64,000 nucleotides of DNA, from positions 6,445,501-6,509,500 of the forward strand of contig NC_037090.1 in NCBI RefSeq assembly GCF_002994745.2, read 5' to 3'. The notes under the pieces are model-generated. The model made no database searches. It worked only from the letters and a program-made list of their open reading frames with translations, and had not been told where the DNA came from. Both the position numbers and the translations under genes were made by a program. Shown here piece by piece: positions 1 through 9,738 of this stretch. The stretch's first letter is position 1, and each line of letters opens with the position of its first letter. The stretch is from Rosa chinensis (taxonomy: Eukaryota; Streptophyta; Magnoliopsida; Rosales; Rosaceae).

Positions 1-574
1 CCCTGGATGCCATCTAGTCCGGAACGATGGTTTGGAGACGTCGAGAGATGGTGGCTGTGACGGTGGAGAGCGCTGGCGTGGGGCACCTGCAGGCCTGGAC
101 GAGCAAGCAGGGGTGTTGCTGCGTCAGGGCTGGGATCGGTCGGATATGGGCTACAGGTGAGCGACTGGAGAAGACGAAGGCGGTCTGGTTAGAATCGGGC
201 TGGAGGAGTGTGGGTGCCCACAGGGGAAGTGTGGGTGGCCGGAGAAAAATTCAGATGGTTTTTTTTTTTTCTGATTTCGATGGGAAGAGCTGCGAGAATG
301 GGGAAGGAAAAAAAGAAGAAAAACTATTGCATCATGGATGAGAGAAAGGATTCTCTCTGTGGGATGATGCATTCTCTCAGTGGGAGTTTGAGAGAATGCG
401 ATGTGAGGAAAACGAAGAAGAGTTGATTTTTGATTTTGGCTTTTCTGAGTTTTTTGAAGTGGATTGTGATGAGATTTTATTGGATGGTCTGTGAATAAAT
501 TTGGAATAAATTGAAGCGGTGTTAGTGTTTGGATCAATGAGGTTTGCTTTTTGTTGGTATTTGCATGCTTAATT
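1..574. other. GC-rich segment without a recognised gene
   Basis: This stretch is richer in GC than the surrounding DNA and has short open frames on both strands that look like chance frames. Its composition resembles the GC-rich bodies of the retroposons at 2.7-3.9, 7.0-8.2 and 8.2-9.3 kb, so it may be another retroelement piece cut by the window edge. No protein family is recognisable. Confidence 0.35.
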
Positions 575-850
575 GAGGGGCAATAATGTTTCTACTGGGG
601 CAATAATCACATTATTGGGTGGCAATAATCATATTATTAGGGGACAGTAATGTTTTTATTGGGAGACAATAATAAGATTAATGGGGGGCAATAATAAGAT
701 TATTTATTTGGATAAACCTACTAAAACATTCAGAATTAAAAACATCTTCATTTTTCACTAATTATTGATCCTCAATAAACTTGTTATTGGGGGGCAATAA
801 TATGATTATTGAGAGACAATAATATGATTACTGGGTATTATTGGGGGGTA
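575..850. repeat. Interspersed GGGGCAATAAT / ATTATTG short repeats
   Basis: About eight irregular copies of a short unit occur here, with GGGGCAATAAT or GAGACAATAAT followed after a few bases by its near-complement ATTATTG. The copies are broken by about 70 bases of ordinary AT-rich DNA near 705-790. The paired halves could form weak hairpins. This looks like low-complexity repeat growth inside a transposable element rather than a coding or RNA gene. Confidence 0.5.
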
Positions 851-1338
851 ATAAAATTAGACGCCTGAATCCGGTCACCGGTCCGGTAGCCGAATTCGGG
901 ATTCTGGTCACCGGTCGCCGGATTCTGTCACCCGAGTCCGCGGCCGGCCACTAGTCACCGAAGTCTGGCAAGGTCTCCTACGACTTCTCTCTCTAAGTGA
1001 CAAAGAATGAGGGGGCAAAATTGTCCCAAAAATAAATAAAAAAGAATTAAAAAAATACTTAATTGGGTAATAGGGAAATAATCTCTTAGAGTGTTTGGGT
1101 AAATGGGCAATTTTTAAGCTAAAATTGGGTAAATGATCATTTCCCATAAAATATAACAAGGTGGTACGTAGCTCGCAAAGCTAATGTGAAGCCTACTACA
1201 AAGAGGAAATCAAGTCAACATCTACATAGCAGATTCTGCCATTAACAACATTCAAAACTTCTTATCGCTAGCTGAATAGCTGTTGCACATCTACTAATTG
1301 AATTAGCCTGTCTTGCCAAAATAGACTGAAGTGACATA

Positions 1339-1566
1339 ATGAGCACAAGGGATAAGCCTGTCTTGAAGTTTTGTAGCAATATTATGCAGTCGTTTATATC
1401 AATAACGTTGGCCCTCTTCTTTTTCTTTGGTGCATTGGATGCTCGCCCTTATCCACTTAAATATGATCTTCCACAAGTTGTTTCAAGAACCATTATAGTT
1501 GATAAGCATGGTCGAGGTGATTTTGCCTTGGTGCAACAAGCCATTGATTCTAGCCATCTGGACTAG
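1339..1566 (+). pseudogene. Pectinesterase N-terminal fragment
   Basis: The frame starts with a probable signal peptide (hydrophobic run ISITLALFFFFGALDA) followed by a segment matching the start of the PME at 4464-6253. The shared part is RTIIVDKHGRGDFALVQQAIDS here against TTIVVDQNGKGQFTTVQQAVDS there. Homology stops at that point and the frame ends a few codons later (SHLD, stop). None of the later PME motifs (QDTL, DF-W-GN, LGR) follow. It is a truncated relic of a third cluster member, on the strand opposite to the other two, between two stretches that share a repeat-like 3' end. Confidence 0.75.
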
Positions 1567-1736
1567 ACGGCATTAAGGGACCTCCTCAGATCACCGGTGA
1601 TCTCAGCGACAACCTCCGGTATTCTCAGCGACCTCAACGACAACCTACACGCCGGACGAAATTAGACCCAAACCGCCTGCAACATGATGCACCTTGGACC
1701 TGCGGCACCTCATCGCTCGGCATCTGGGCGTTTGGC

Positions 1737-1761
1737 TAGAGAGAGAGAGAGAGAGAGAGAT
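1737..1761. repeat. (GA)n microsatellite
   Basis: This is an uninterrupted run of about a dozen GA dinucleotides just downstream of the pectinesterase fragment. It is a simple-sequence repeat with no sign of function. Confidence 0.8.
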
Positions 1762-2317
1762 TATGAGAGGAGAGAGAAGTTGAGTTTCAATTTGATTAAT
1801 GGGGGCAAAACTGTCAATAGTTGTTGGATTGGGTAAATGGGGTTAAAAAAATTCTTAGTGGAGTAAGTAGACAAATTTTAAGCTGAAATTGGGTAAGTGA
1901 TTAAGACCCCTATTTTTTATGCCCGATTTACCTTATTATTCCCTTAAATCCTTAATTGATGTTCTCCAGCAGAAACTCAATATGACGAGCACGTACACTT
2001 TCCTTATTATTCCCTTATATCCTTAATGTTCTCCTCCTCTAGCAGAAACTCAAGATGACGAGGAGAGACTTATGCTCGATTCTCCTCTGGTTACTCCTTG
2101 ATTCTATGTTCTCTGTTCTGTTGATGTGTATTTCCAAATAGATCTAGTAACTAATTAATCTGAAGATTACGTTGATACACAAACGAGAGCCAATATAAGA
2201 CTTGGTAGATGGTCAATCTATATTTCAGAGAATAATTATGAGAAAGATATAAATCAAAAAAATAAAACCTGTAATTAAGAAAAAATCATCTATACTTTTT
2301 TTAACTTACACCCAATT

Positions 2318-2409
2318 CACATAATTGCTCCTCTTTATAATTAGTGGGAGGTCATGAGTTCGACTCACAATAGACTAATTGTATTTGATAAAAAAAAATC
2401 ACATAATTG
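2318..2409 (+). mobile_element. 5'-truncated SINE with 11-bp target-site duplication
   Basis: A 70-base insert (2329-2398) is flanked by perfect direct repeats TCACATAATTG at 2318-2328 and 2399-2409. The insert contains GAGTTCGACTC, which resembles the B box of a tRNA-derived polymerase III promoter, and ends in TTTGATAAAAAAAA. A short poly(A)-tailed insert with a B box and an 11-bp duplication fits a SINE that lost its 5' half (the A box) during target-primed reverse transcription. The family was not identified. Confidence 0.7.
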
Positions 2410-2705
2410 AACCTTCTTTATAGGTGTGTGTGCTTAATTATGTTTTCACATTTTTCAATTTATTATTTTGCCATTATGATAAAATAGAATGTTATTTAAA
2501 GAAAATCTTCATTAAATGTATCATTTTTGAATTTGAATTATCTTCCTATACTCTAGGTGAGAGTACTCTTCAGCCATAAAAAAAAGTCTACAAGTATTGA
2601 GAAAAAAAAAAAAAAAAAAACATCAGCCATGTTGCCTGTTCAAAAGCATAAAACCTTGAAAATGAAAACACGAATACTTGTTAAGGAGGAATTAACCAAA
2701 CCCAT

Positions 2706-3950
2706 ACTATTTTTTTTTATAGAAGAAATAGAATCCATTAATAACCAAAAAAATTACAAAGCATTGGAATAACCGGTTGTGGTATCAACACCACGACACA
2801 TATTCCTACCAAGATCCCTAGTTATGGGTCCGTCACTTATAGTAACTTCCATGAACCAAAAAGGTCCAACCCCTAACCAATTTTTAGGCCTATCACCCCA
2901 AGCTACAAAGAACGATAACCAATCCCGAGTGTCCCGATACGACCTCGTCACCAACATCCAGACGAACCACTCCACCCTCTTCCACACCGTGTCCATAAAT
3001 CGCTAGACCACGTGCAAGGGAAATCCACCTTTCTGTTGATAACCAAACAACATCGAAATTGTAACATATTGTTCCCAAGAGTAACACCATATAGATGGCT
3101 CCCCACCACGACCAAAACCTCCAAACCCTAGCTCAATTGAGTAGGGACGTTTTATTTGACCTAACCAAAAACCTGAAACTATAACCCTAATAAAAAACTA
3201 AAACCTAATAAAACAAAGAACCAGGCTATGTTGAACCACTTCCATCTTCCTCGCCGTTGACAACAGACCGCCGGCAAACCACCATGAGTGCAGCCAAGTG
3301 AGCACACCCCACCGAAGACACCCAAGCCAAGTACTCTGCCACAACCAGCTTGGGATCTCAGGCCACCACCATCCTCCTTGGCTGAACTCATTACCGACCC
3401 ATTGTGCAAATCCATCCCAAATTGATCTGAAACCAATCCGGCCTCCCATCAATTCGAGAATCCCTTTCAAACACTCTATCCTCCACCTAGCCACACGCCT
3501 CAGAGAAAAGACCAGTGCCATACGATCCATGGCCTGCCGCCGCCACTATCTGGTCACTAAACGCCTTCTCGTCGCCGATAGCCGAGCACCCTTCACCAAC
3601 GTCTGCGCCGCTGCTTGAGATAGATGAAAAAGCATACACAGCCAAGAGCACCTAAACCCAGAGAAAAAGAAGAATCCTAGAGCCCCAGGAACCCGTCGGC
3701 CAACACCCACCACTCGTCGACGACGCAGGAAGTCGCCATCAAAGCAGGAGCGCCGCCGGACAGGCCTCAACACCAGCCTCTGTCTTTCCAACCCTAGACC
3801 TCTCTCGCCTGTTTTCTCAGAGCATAAACTTTCAACTCAGCCAATACTATACAAACCTATTGAACATGAACCAAAACCAAATACCTCATGAGGAGGAACG
3901 AACCAAAAGACACATACCTACCATAAACATCAAACAAATTGATTAACGTT
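2706..3950 (-). mobile_element. Non-LTR retroposon copy (LINE-like, non-coding)
   Basis: Read on the minus strand this is a GC-rich body followed by a 3' part ending in GGTTATTAATGG and a run of A (T run at 2709-2718). The last 200 bases are a diverged copy of the 3' end of the retroposon at 8227-9272; they share TTGGTTAGGG-type blocks, a GACGG block and the GGTTATTAATGG end. No reverse transcriptase can be read in any frame. The 5' boundary near 3950 is approximate and I found no clean target-site duplication. Confidence 0.55.
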
Positions 3951-4355
3951 AGGCCTCGTTTGGTTCATTGAATTGAGGACTTGGGAAAGGAAATGTACGT
4001 ATTCATTTCCTATGTTTGGTGTGCACAAGGGAAAGTGAAACCTCTTCTCTCATCCTCCAAATGATTCATTTTTCCTCCCACTTTCTCAACATTAAATGTG
4101 TATTAATTACATGATAAAAATACATTTATATTCTTGTTGAAAATTGTTATTGATAATTTTATTTGGAAAGTTTATGATTTGTGTTTTAATAAATGAGGAT
4201 ATTGGAATATTAGTATAATTTAGTTTCATGTCCATACACAAACCAAATACTAAAATGGAAACCATCATATTTTTTCCCGTTGCTTTCCCAATGTTTCCAA
4301 ACAGCAGAAATGAAAGTTAGTGAGAAATTCCTTTCCCATGGGAAAAAGCCTCAAT
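3950..4355. mobile_element. Possible MITE
   Basis: This AT-rich segment begins with TTAGGCCTCGTTTGGTTC and ends with GGGAAAAAGCCTC, so its ends are partly inverted (GGCCTC / GAGGCT). Openings of this GGCCTCGTTTGG type are common in plant MITEs. Internal CCTTTCCC/GGGAAAGG motifs near both ends add weak inverted symmetry. No target-site duplication was established, so the call is tentative. Confidence 0.3.
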
Positions 4356-4463
4356 ACATCATGCATTCAATTTTTTTTTTTATCAAATAAACAATTCATA
4401 TAAAGTGACAGCTTAGTTTGCCTTCGACCTCATACTTTATTTTGCTCCTGAAATTATAAGGGC

Positions 4464-6253
4464 TTATCTAGGTTGCTTCTCTATCCATCCATCTTGATTT
4501 ATGTAAGATAAACTAGTCAAATCATTTACTTCTTGATCTGATAGTTTCTTCTCCCACTTTACACGTTTCGACATGTTTGCTCCAGGTCCCCTGCAATTGG
4601 CCTCCGAGAAGGAGATTAAATTCCTGTGAAATAAGAGCAAAGAAAAATAACAAAGCAAATAATTAGAAGAGCATCAAACAAGTATAGTCCAACTCTGGAA
4701 AATTCTACAGTACTGTCACTACTGTGATTAGACAAAAGAAATAACGAAACCAATACTCACTCGGAGCCCTTAAACCGTGCCCCGTCCCAACCTTCTGCCC
4801 TAATAACATTGTCCATTGTTGTCCCAGCAAACAATACTCTTGCGTGGTTTGTATGAGCTCTTCCTAGATACATAGGGCCAGATCCAGTCACATGACAATT
4901 TTTGAATACAAAACCAGTATTTTCCTCTGGACTTTCACGAGCCTGTGCTGTAATAAAACCTACCCGTGGAGCTATTTTTGATGCCAATGAATTGATCTGG
5001 CAATTCTGCATGCAAACAATTTGATCGAGTGTAAATACATGTGATTGTGTGAATATATCTAACTATTGATCGCAATGATGGTTTTATTTTGTTTTTCAAC
5101 CTCGTAAATTGATTGTGCATTTCCCCAAATGAAGTCTATGGCGCCGGAAATTTTGCAGTCATAGAAGTAATGACGACCTTTGGCATCAGTCAATGTGTCC
5201 TGCAAGCTACTGAAGCTGCAATGGTAAAAACTTGCTCTGTCTCCGTTAATTGCAGCTGCAGGTGCCCAAGTAGTGTTGACCCCGCTGGCGTCTAATTTAG
5301 AAGGAAGATTATCATAGGTATTCTGTTATGAAACAATTTTATTAATTTGTTATTTCTAATTCTAAGAGCAACTCCAACAGATTCCCTATATTTTGATTTT
5401 TCTCTACTTTAGGGAAAAATAAGCCTCTTTTGCTCCAACAGATTCCCTATAATTATCTCTATTTTAGAGAAAGTGAGGAGAGAGAAAACCAAATTCCCTA
5501 TATTTACAGCAAACTCCAAAATTTTAAAGAAGAATATGGAGATTTTATAGATTACTGTAAACTAGGGAATCTGTTGGAATTGGAGAAAAAAAATAGGCTA
5601 AAGGTTTGATTTTTGCTTCTCTATAATACAAAAATTATAGGGAAGCTGTTGGAGTTGCTCTAAGAGATGTAATATAAGTAAAAAAGAAGTGCAGTTGTAC
5701 ACACGAAATATAATGACAAGTGGAAAGTCAAAATAACTTCTTATTTTTCATTTTATTTGTGTGCTTAAAATAATAAAACTTGAGTTTGACACTTAACCTT
5801 GAATACAATATATCGTGCCACAAAATTATCCGCATTCAACTTAAATGTTGGACTGGTAACAACATTTCCGCCATCTCCATATTGAATCACAGTTTGCTGA
5901 TCGCGGTCTCCTTCAAGAATAATATATGGCTTCTTGATCTCAACTTTTTCACTGAATATGGTTATATTAGCACATAGGGTTCCAATTGACAGTATACAGC
6001 TTACAAAGAAAAACAACCAAACACAAATATATGTTACTTACTTGTAGACACCGGAGTTGAGGTGAATTAGAGTCCACGGGTTATTTGGTGGTATAGAGTC
6101 GACGGCTTGTTGAACAGTGGTAAATTGTCCTTTACCATTCTGATCAACTACGATGGTAGTTGAAACTTGGTCTAGTGGACGGAATGCATTCAATCCATTC
6201 AGAAAAGAGAAAAGAGCCAATATCACTGAAATAATAAGAATAAGAGACTTCAT
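4464..6253 (-). CDS. Pectinesterase (pectin methylesterase), type II, five exons
   Basis: PMEs de-esterify cell-wall homogalacturonan. Exons on the minus strand are 6253-6042, 5951-5798, 5322-5101, 5005-4761 and 4623-4464. All introns are GT-AG and the joined frame is 330 residues. The start at 6253 opens a signal peptide (MKSLILIISVILALFSFLNG); an in-frame ATG at 6340 is less likely. There is no PRO domain, so this is the short class. Motifs seen are GVYNEKV (the GxYxE box), SLQDTLTDAKGRHYF, GAIDFIWGN and YLGRAH. The catalytic Gln-Asp, Asp and Arg are therefore present, but Trp of the usual LGRPW is His, and the position matching Gln of QAVAL is Pro (APAAAI). Intron 3 holds a Tourist-like MITE, and the upstream region looks like a retrotransposon LTR. 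Confidence 0.9.
5363..5663. mobile_element. Tourist-like (PIF/Harbinger) MITE in PME intron 3
   Basis: The element spans 5366-5660 and is flanked by TAA at 5363-5365 and 5661-5663, the 3-bp target duplication typical of PIF/Harbinger insertions. The terminal inverted repeats match over GAGCAACTCCAACAG and continue through TTCCCTATA with one mismatch. The 295-bp AT-rich interior has no coding capacity. It lies wholly inside an intron and leaves the splice sites untouched. Confidence 0.9.
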
Positions 6254-6289
6254 TTTGCAAGATATGAAGAATAACTTAGCAGTATACTG

Positions 6290-6540
6290 AGAACCTTGTT
6301 GAATATGATTTTCATTGATAAATGATTTACAAGTGTACACATATATAGCAGAGTATTACATGCCTAACAATAACTGCATATTATAGCAAGAACCACAAGA
6401 TTAGCCTAATATCAATGCTAATAAGTAACTGACATTTCCAGAAGATATTAGTGTTAATGAGCTTGATTTGAGGAAGAGATCAGGCTTAATTGATTGAGGC
6501 AAGTTAAGGAATTAATGTCACTAACACCCCCCTCAAACTG
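6290..6540 (-). promoter_or_regulatory. Copia-like LTR relic acting as presumed PME promoter
   Basis: On the minus strand a polypurine tract (TTTGAGGGGGG) at about 6527-6537 is followed directly by TGTTAGTGACATT, the TG start expected of an LTR, at 6526. The sequence upstream of the tract (CTTGTGCATCCCGAGCCGCC) resembles the 3' end of a Copia-type retrotransposon. Within the LTR a TATA box (CTATATATG, about 6349) lies about 95 bases before the PME start codon. The LTR end probably lies at 6290-6305. The second LTR and the element body are missing. Confidence 0.6.
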
Positions 6541-7010
6541 GCGGCTCGGGATGCACAAGTTTGATACGGAGATTATGGCTAACAGACCCTTACTATTTAT
6601 AAGAAGACATCATCAGTGCTCTGTAATTAAGATGATGAAATGCATTTAGTTTAGTCTGATTTGGAAATAAATCTTCAATGATAATTAATAGGGTTTGAAA
6701 TTTTTAAAGAGGCATAATGTAAATACAAAATCTATCCGAAAGGGAGGAATCTACAGTGGGAATGAATCACGTTAAATTTTCTCGCCTAATAATGGTGCTG
6801 CATTGGTGCAAAGTGCAATGATTGTGGTATTCATACACAATACTGCTAATGTCTTTTAGTAAACCTCCATATATGGGTCGTTAACGTAACCAGAGCATAG
6901 GCATTGTGAACGCGTGTATGTGCGTCAGGGGAGCAGTTTGGCTTTACTAATTACAGAGTTCGAATTTGAAAGGTTTATTTGCCGATTGATCAAAAAATCA
7001 TACAATAGAA

Positions 7011-8172
7011 GAGTTGGACATCATATATATATATTTTTAATATGAATGATGGCATTAGTAATCAAGTCATGAAAACAGGTCAGAGTCTAACAAAACTTAC
7101 ATAAGAAATCCTGAGATAATCCACGTAACCTATCTAAGCCACAACTAAACTCATTAAAGTCTGAAGGGACGCTCGCTGAACAGCAAGCCTAATCTATGCA
7201 AGCATAATCTCGCTCTCTAAAGAAAAATATTCCTCTAGTCTAATCTGTCAAACACACAATTGTGGTACAAATAACAACTAGAAACGTCTTAGAAAAGCTT
7301 ATAGAAATCACCCCTACTTCAAAAAACTTGAGTCCAGAATGTAAAAAAGCTTTGAGGACTTAAGAAAGCGCAAGTCCCTTCCCCGTAGGGTTGGAACCAG
7401 CACCATATGCAGCCTCCTCTGTAACCGATCACCTTGGCATCAGGTTGTTCCTCGAGCTCTTCTTGAGAGTTAGCAGCATATAGCCCCCATTTTCAGATTT
7501 GAGCCAAATAGGCCCAGTCCCTGCCTTCAGCCTAGGTCGTGCCCTAGGCCCAGTCATCAGCGGCCTAGAAACAAGCCCAGTCAACCCTAGTTCAAAACTA
7601 GGGTCTTCCGGTGATTTTTCCGGGTCGCCTTCTTGCCCGTGACCCGTCGCCGCACTGATCTCCAGCATACCAGTTCAAGCCACTGGCCCAGTCATCGCCT
7701 GCCCTCCTGTCGCCTCCAAGAAGAGCGGTACAACCCCATAGCCCGACGCCACATGAGCCATCGTCTCCAGTAGCCCTGACTTGAGCCCAGCCTTGGTCAG
7801 TGGAGGCTGCCACAACTATGCAGATCCCAGTAGTCCTTAAACTTGACGGCATCGAAAGCAACACCTTGGCTCCGGCCCGATCCAGCAACGCACGTTCACA
7901 AAACCACCCTCAGCTGAGCTTTGACTCAACCGGAGCCCTCGAAAATCTTGTTCGAGATCCCAACGCCGTTGCAAAAGAGACCATGGCCTCTCCAAGCCCA
8001 CGCCGCCCTTCACTGGCCTTTGTTTGGTTTGGAAACCACGACGCTCCCCCCCCCCGCCATCACGAAGCCTAGGTTTTGCTCTTCCAGGTTGCTCCTCAAA
8101 AACCAGAGGCCCTCTTATCCTTTTTTTTGATAAGAAACTAGCTATTGTGTTACACTGAGTTGGACATCATAT
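7011..8172 (-). mobile_element. Non-LTR retroposon with 16-bp target-site duplication
   Basis: Perfect 16-base direct repeats, GAGTTGGACATCATAT, flank the insert at 7011-7026 and 8157-8172. The 1130-bp insert reads on the minus strand from a GC-rich 5' part (8156 downwards) to an AT-rich tail (TTAAAAATATATATAT) at 7027. Its short open frames do not resemble a reverse transcriptase. The long exact duplication and A-rich tail fit LINE-mediated insertion. It is probably a non-autonomous LINE derivative. Confidence 0.8.
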
Positions 8173-8217
8173 GTGCATTAATATAACGTAATTTAATTTT
8201 GTATATTTTAGTCTCTT

Positions 8218-9281
8218 AATCAATGATGAGTGGCTGAAAACTTGGTGCTCAAAGAAACCCTAAAGGAAAAAAACCTTGAGAGCCGCGTGGTCCTTCTTGC
8301 CTGTCCGGCTGTGCCTCGGCGCTGGCGCTGGCCACTGGCCTAGTCGGTGCACTGTGCATGCAGCCGGACGGGTGGTCTGGTTCGTTGGCATGCTTGATGC
8401 TCAGTGGTTGGGGTTGGGAAGCTGTTTTTCTCGTCGTGCTCATGTGCAGGAGGCGGCTGAACGTGGATCGGGTTGGTGGCTGCTAGGTGGGATCGAAGTT
8501 GTTTGGATCTATGACGCTGCAGTGGGACTGACGGCGAAGCTACCATGGGTAGGTGGGAGATCGGAGATGGGAGGAGGAAGGACAGGCTGGCTGGGACCGG
8601 ATGGGATCGGAGGTCTGTCCGGTTTGGTTCTGATATTCGGAGTGAGGCTGTGTGGGGCTGGGGCTGTGGAGTGGGTGGGTAGTCTTGGCCGATGGTTCGA
8701 CGGCGGAGATGGCTCGCAGATGGTCGAAGTCCGACATCGGTGGCGGAGTGGCGCGTATGGTGGCGTGTTGGTACAGGTGCCTTCCTGGACTGGGTTAACG
8801 AGGTGGGGCTTGCCTGCATTAGCTCTCTGGGCCTAGGCTTGTTATTTAATTATATTTGGTGGTTTTTGGTTAGGTTTTTTCCGTTTTGGTTTTTGTTTAG
8901 GTATAATAAGTCCCTCCTCAATTGAGCGAGGGTTAGTTTGTTTTGGGTTCATGGGTGTGTCGTGGTATGGACTTTTGTTGGTGCTTTTTGGTTATCAACG
9001 TGATGGTGAATCACCCTTACACGTGGTCTGGCGATTTTGGATCGCGGTGTCCGAACGAGTGGAAACAGTTCATCGTATTGTTGGTGGCTGGGTTGTATCG
9101 GTATATATTTGGTGGTTACTCATTGTAGCTCGAGGGTATGAGTGTAAAATTTGGTTAGGGTTCAGCCTTTTTGACTCATGGAAATCACTCATGTTGACGG
9201 TCCCGCAACTATGGATATAATATTATGTAATCTGTTTGGTTATTAATGGAATTTTTTATTCTAAAAAAAAAAAATCAATGA
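8218..9281 (+). mobile_element. Non-LTR retroposon with poly(A) tail and 9-bp duplication
   Basis: The insert ends with TTATTAATGG, an AT-rich stretch and a poly(A) run at about 9263-9274, and is flanked by AATCAATGA at 8218-8226 and 9273-9281. The leading AA on the right could belong to the tail, so seven bases are certain. The body is GC-rich and the open frames it contains (to 186 residues) do not look like a known protein. Its 3' 200 bases match the minus-strand copy at 2706-2900. It lies head-to-head with the retroposon at 7011-8172, only about 45 bases away. Confidence 0.75.
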
Positions 9282-9738
9282 CAAAAATATCGAGCGTTGA
9301 AGACTTAAAAAAAAAAAAAAATTGGTTAAAAATATGGGATATCGTTGATAAGTATATTATTATAATTTTAGATGCATGTAGTTGTACAAAATAAAATTCT
9401 GAGAAATATTAATACTTGTAGACCTTGATCTCAACGTAACATAGGTGGATTTATTAAGCTTCTCTGTTTCTTTGCAATTAATAATGACTCAGTGGACTAA
9501 CCAGGTCACCATAATTTAGTCTTTTACCAAATGAGCTCCAAGATGCCAAGAACTCCATGGCTAAGAGCTAGAAAACAGCTGTCCACAGTAAACCTAAGTT
9601 CATCTACCCCAATGCAGACACGTGTAAGGCTGCAGAGTACATTGCAGTTTCCCATATAGAGTTTGGCCTTCAGATCAAGCCAGTGGAATCATTTGGAGTG
9701 AGCAGCAAAGCCATATCCAATTAAGCATTTTCTTCAGT
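9282..9738. other. Promoter and 5' leader region of the ARID-HMG gene
   Basis: The first half is AT-rich with an A run near 9307. The second half, from about 9530, is more balanced and probably holds the core promoter and 5' UTR of the gene starting at 9739. No TATA box stands out. Confidence 0.4.

Noticed and set aside
2754..3791. Several open frames of 70-110 residues on both strands
   Set aside because: They overlap on opposite strands in GC-rich retroposon DNA, lack domain similarity and have no splice pattern linking them.
6885..7010. Possible second SINE (GAGTTCGAATTTG with A-rich end)
   Set aside because: There is no flanking duplication and only a weak B-box resemblance; it also abuts the retroposon duplication at 7011.
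8276..8836. 186-residue open frame and its antisense partner of 159 residues
   Set aside because: Both lie inside the retroposon at 8227-9272. GC-rich sequence with few stops explains the length, and neither resembles a LINE protein.
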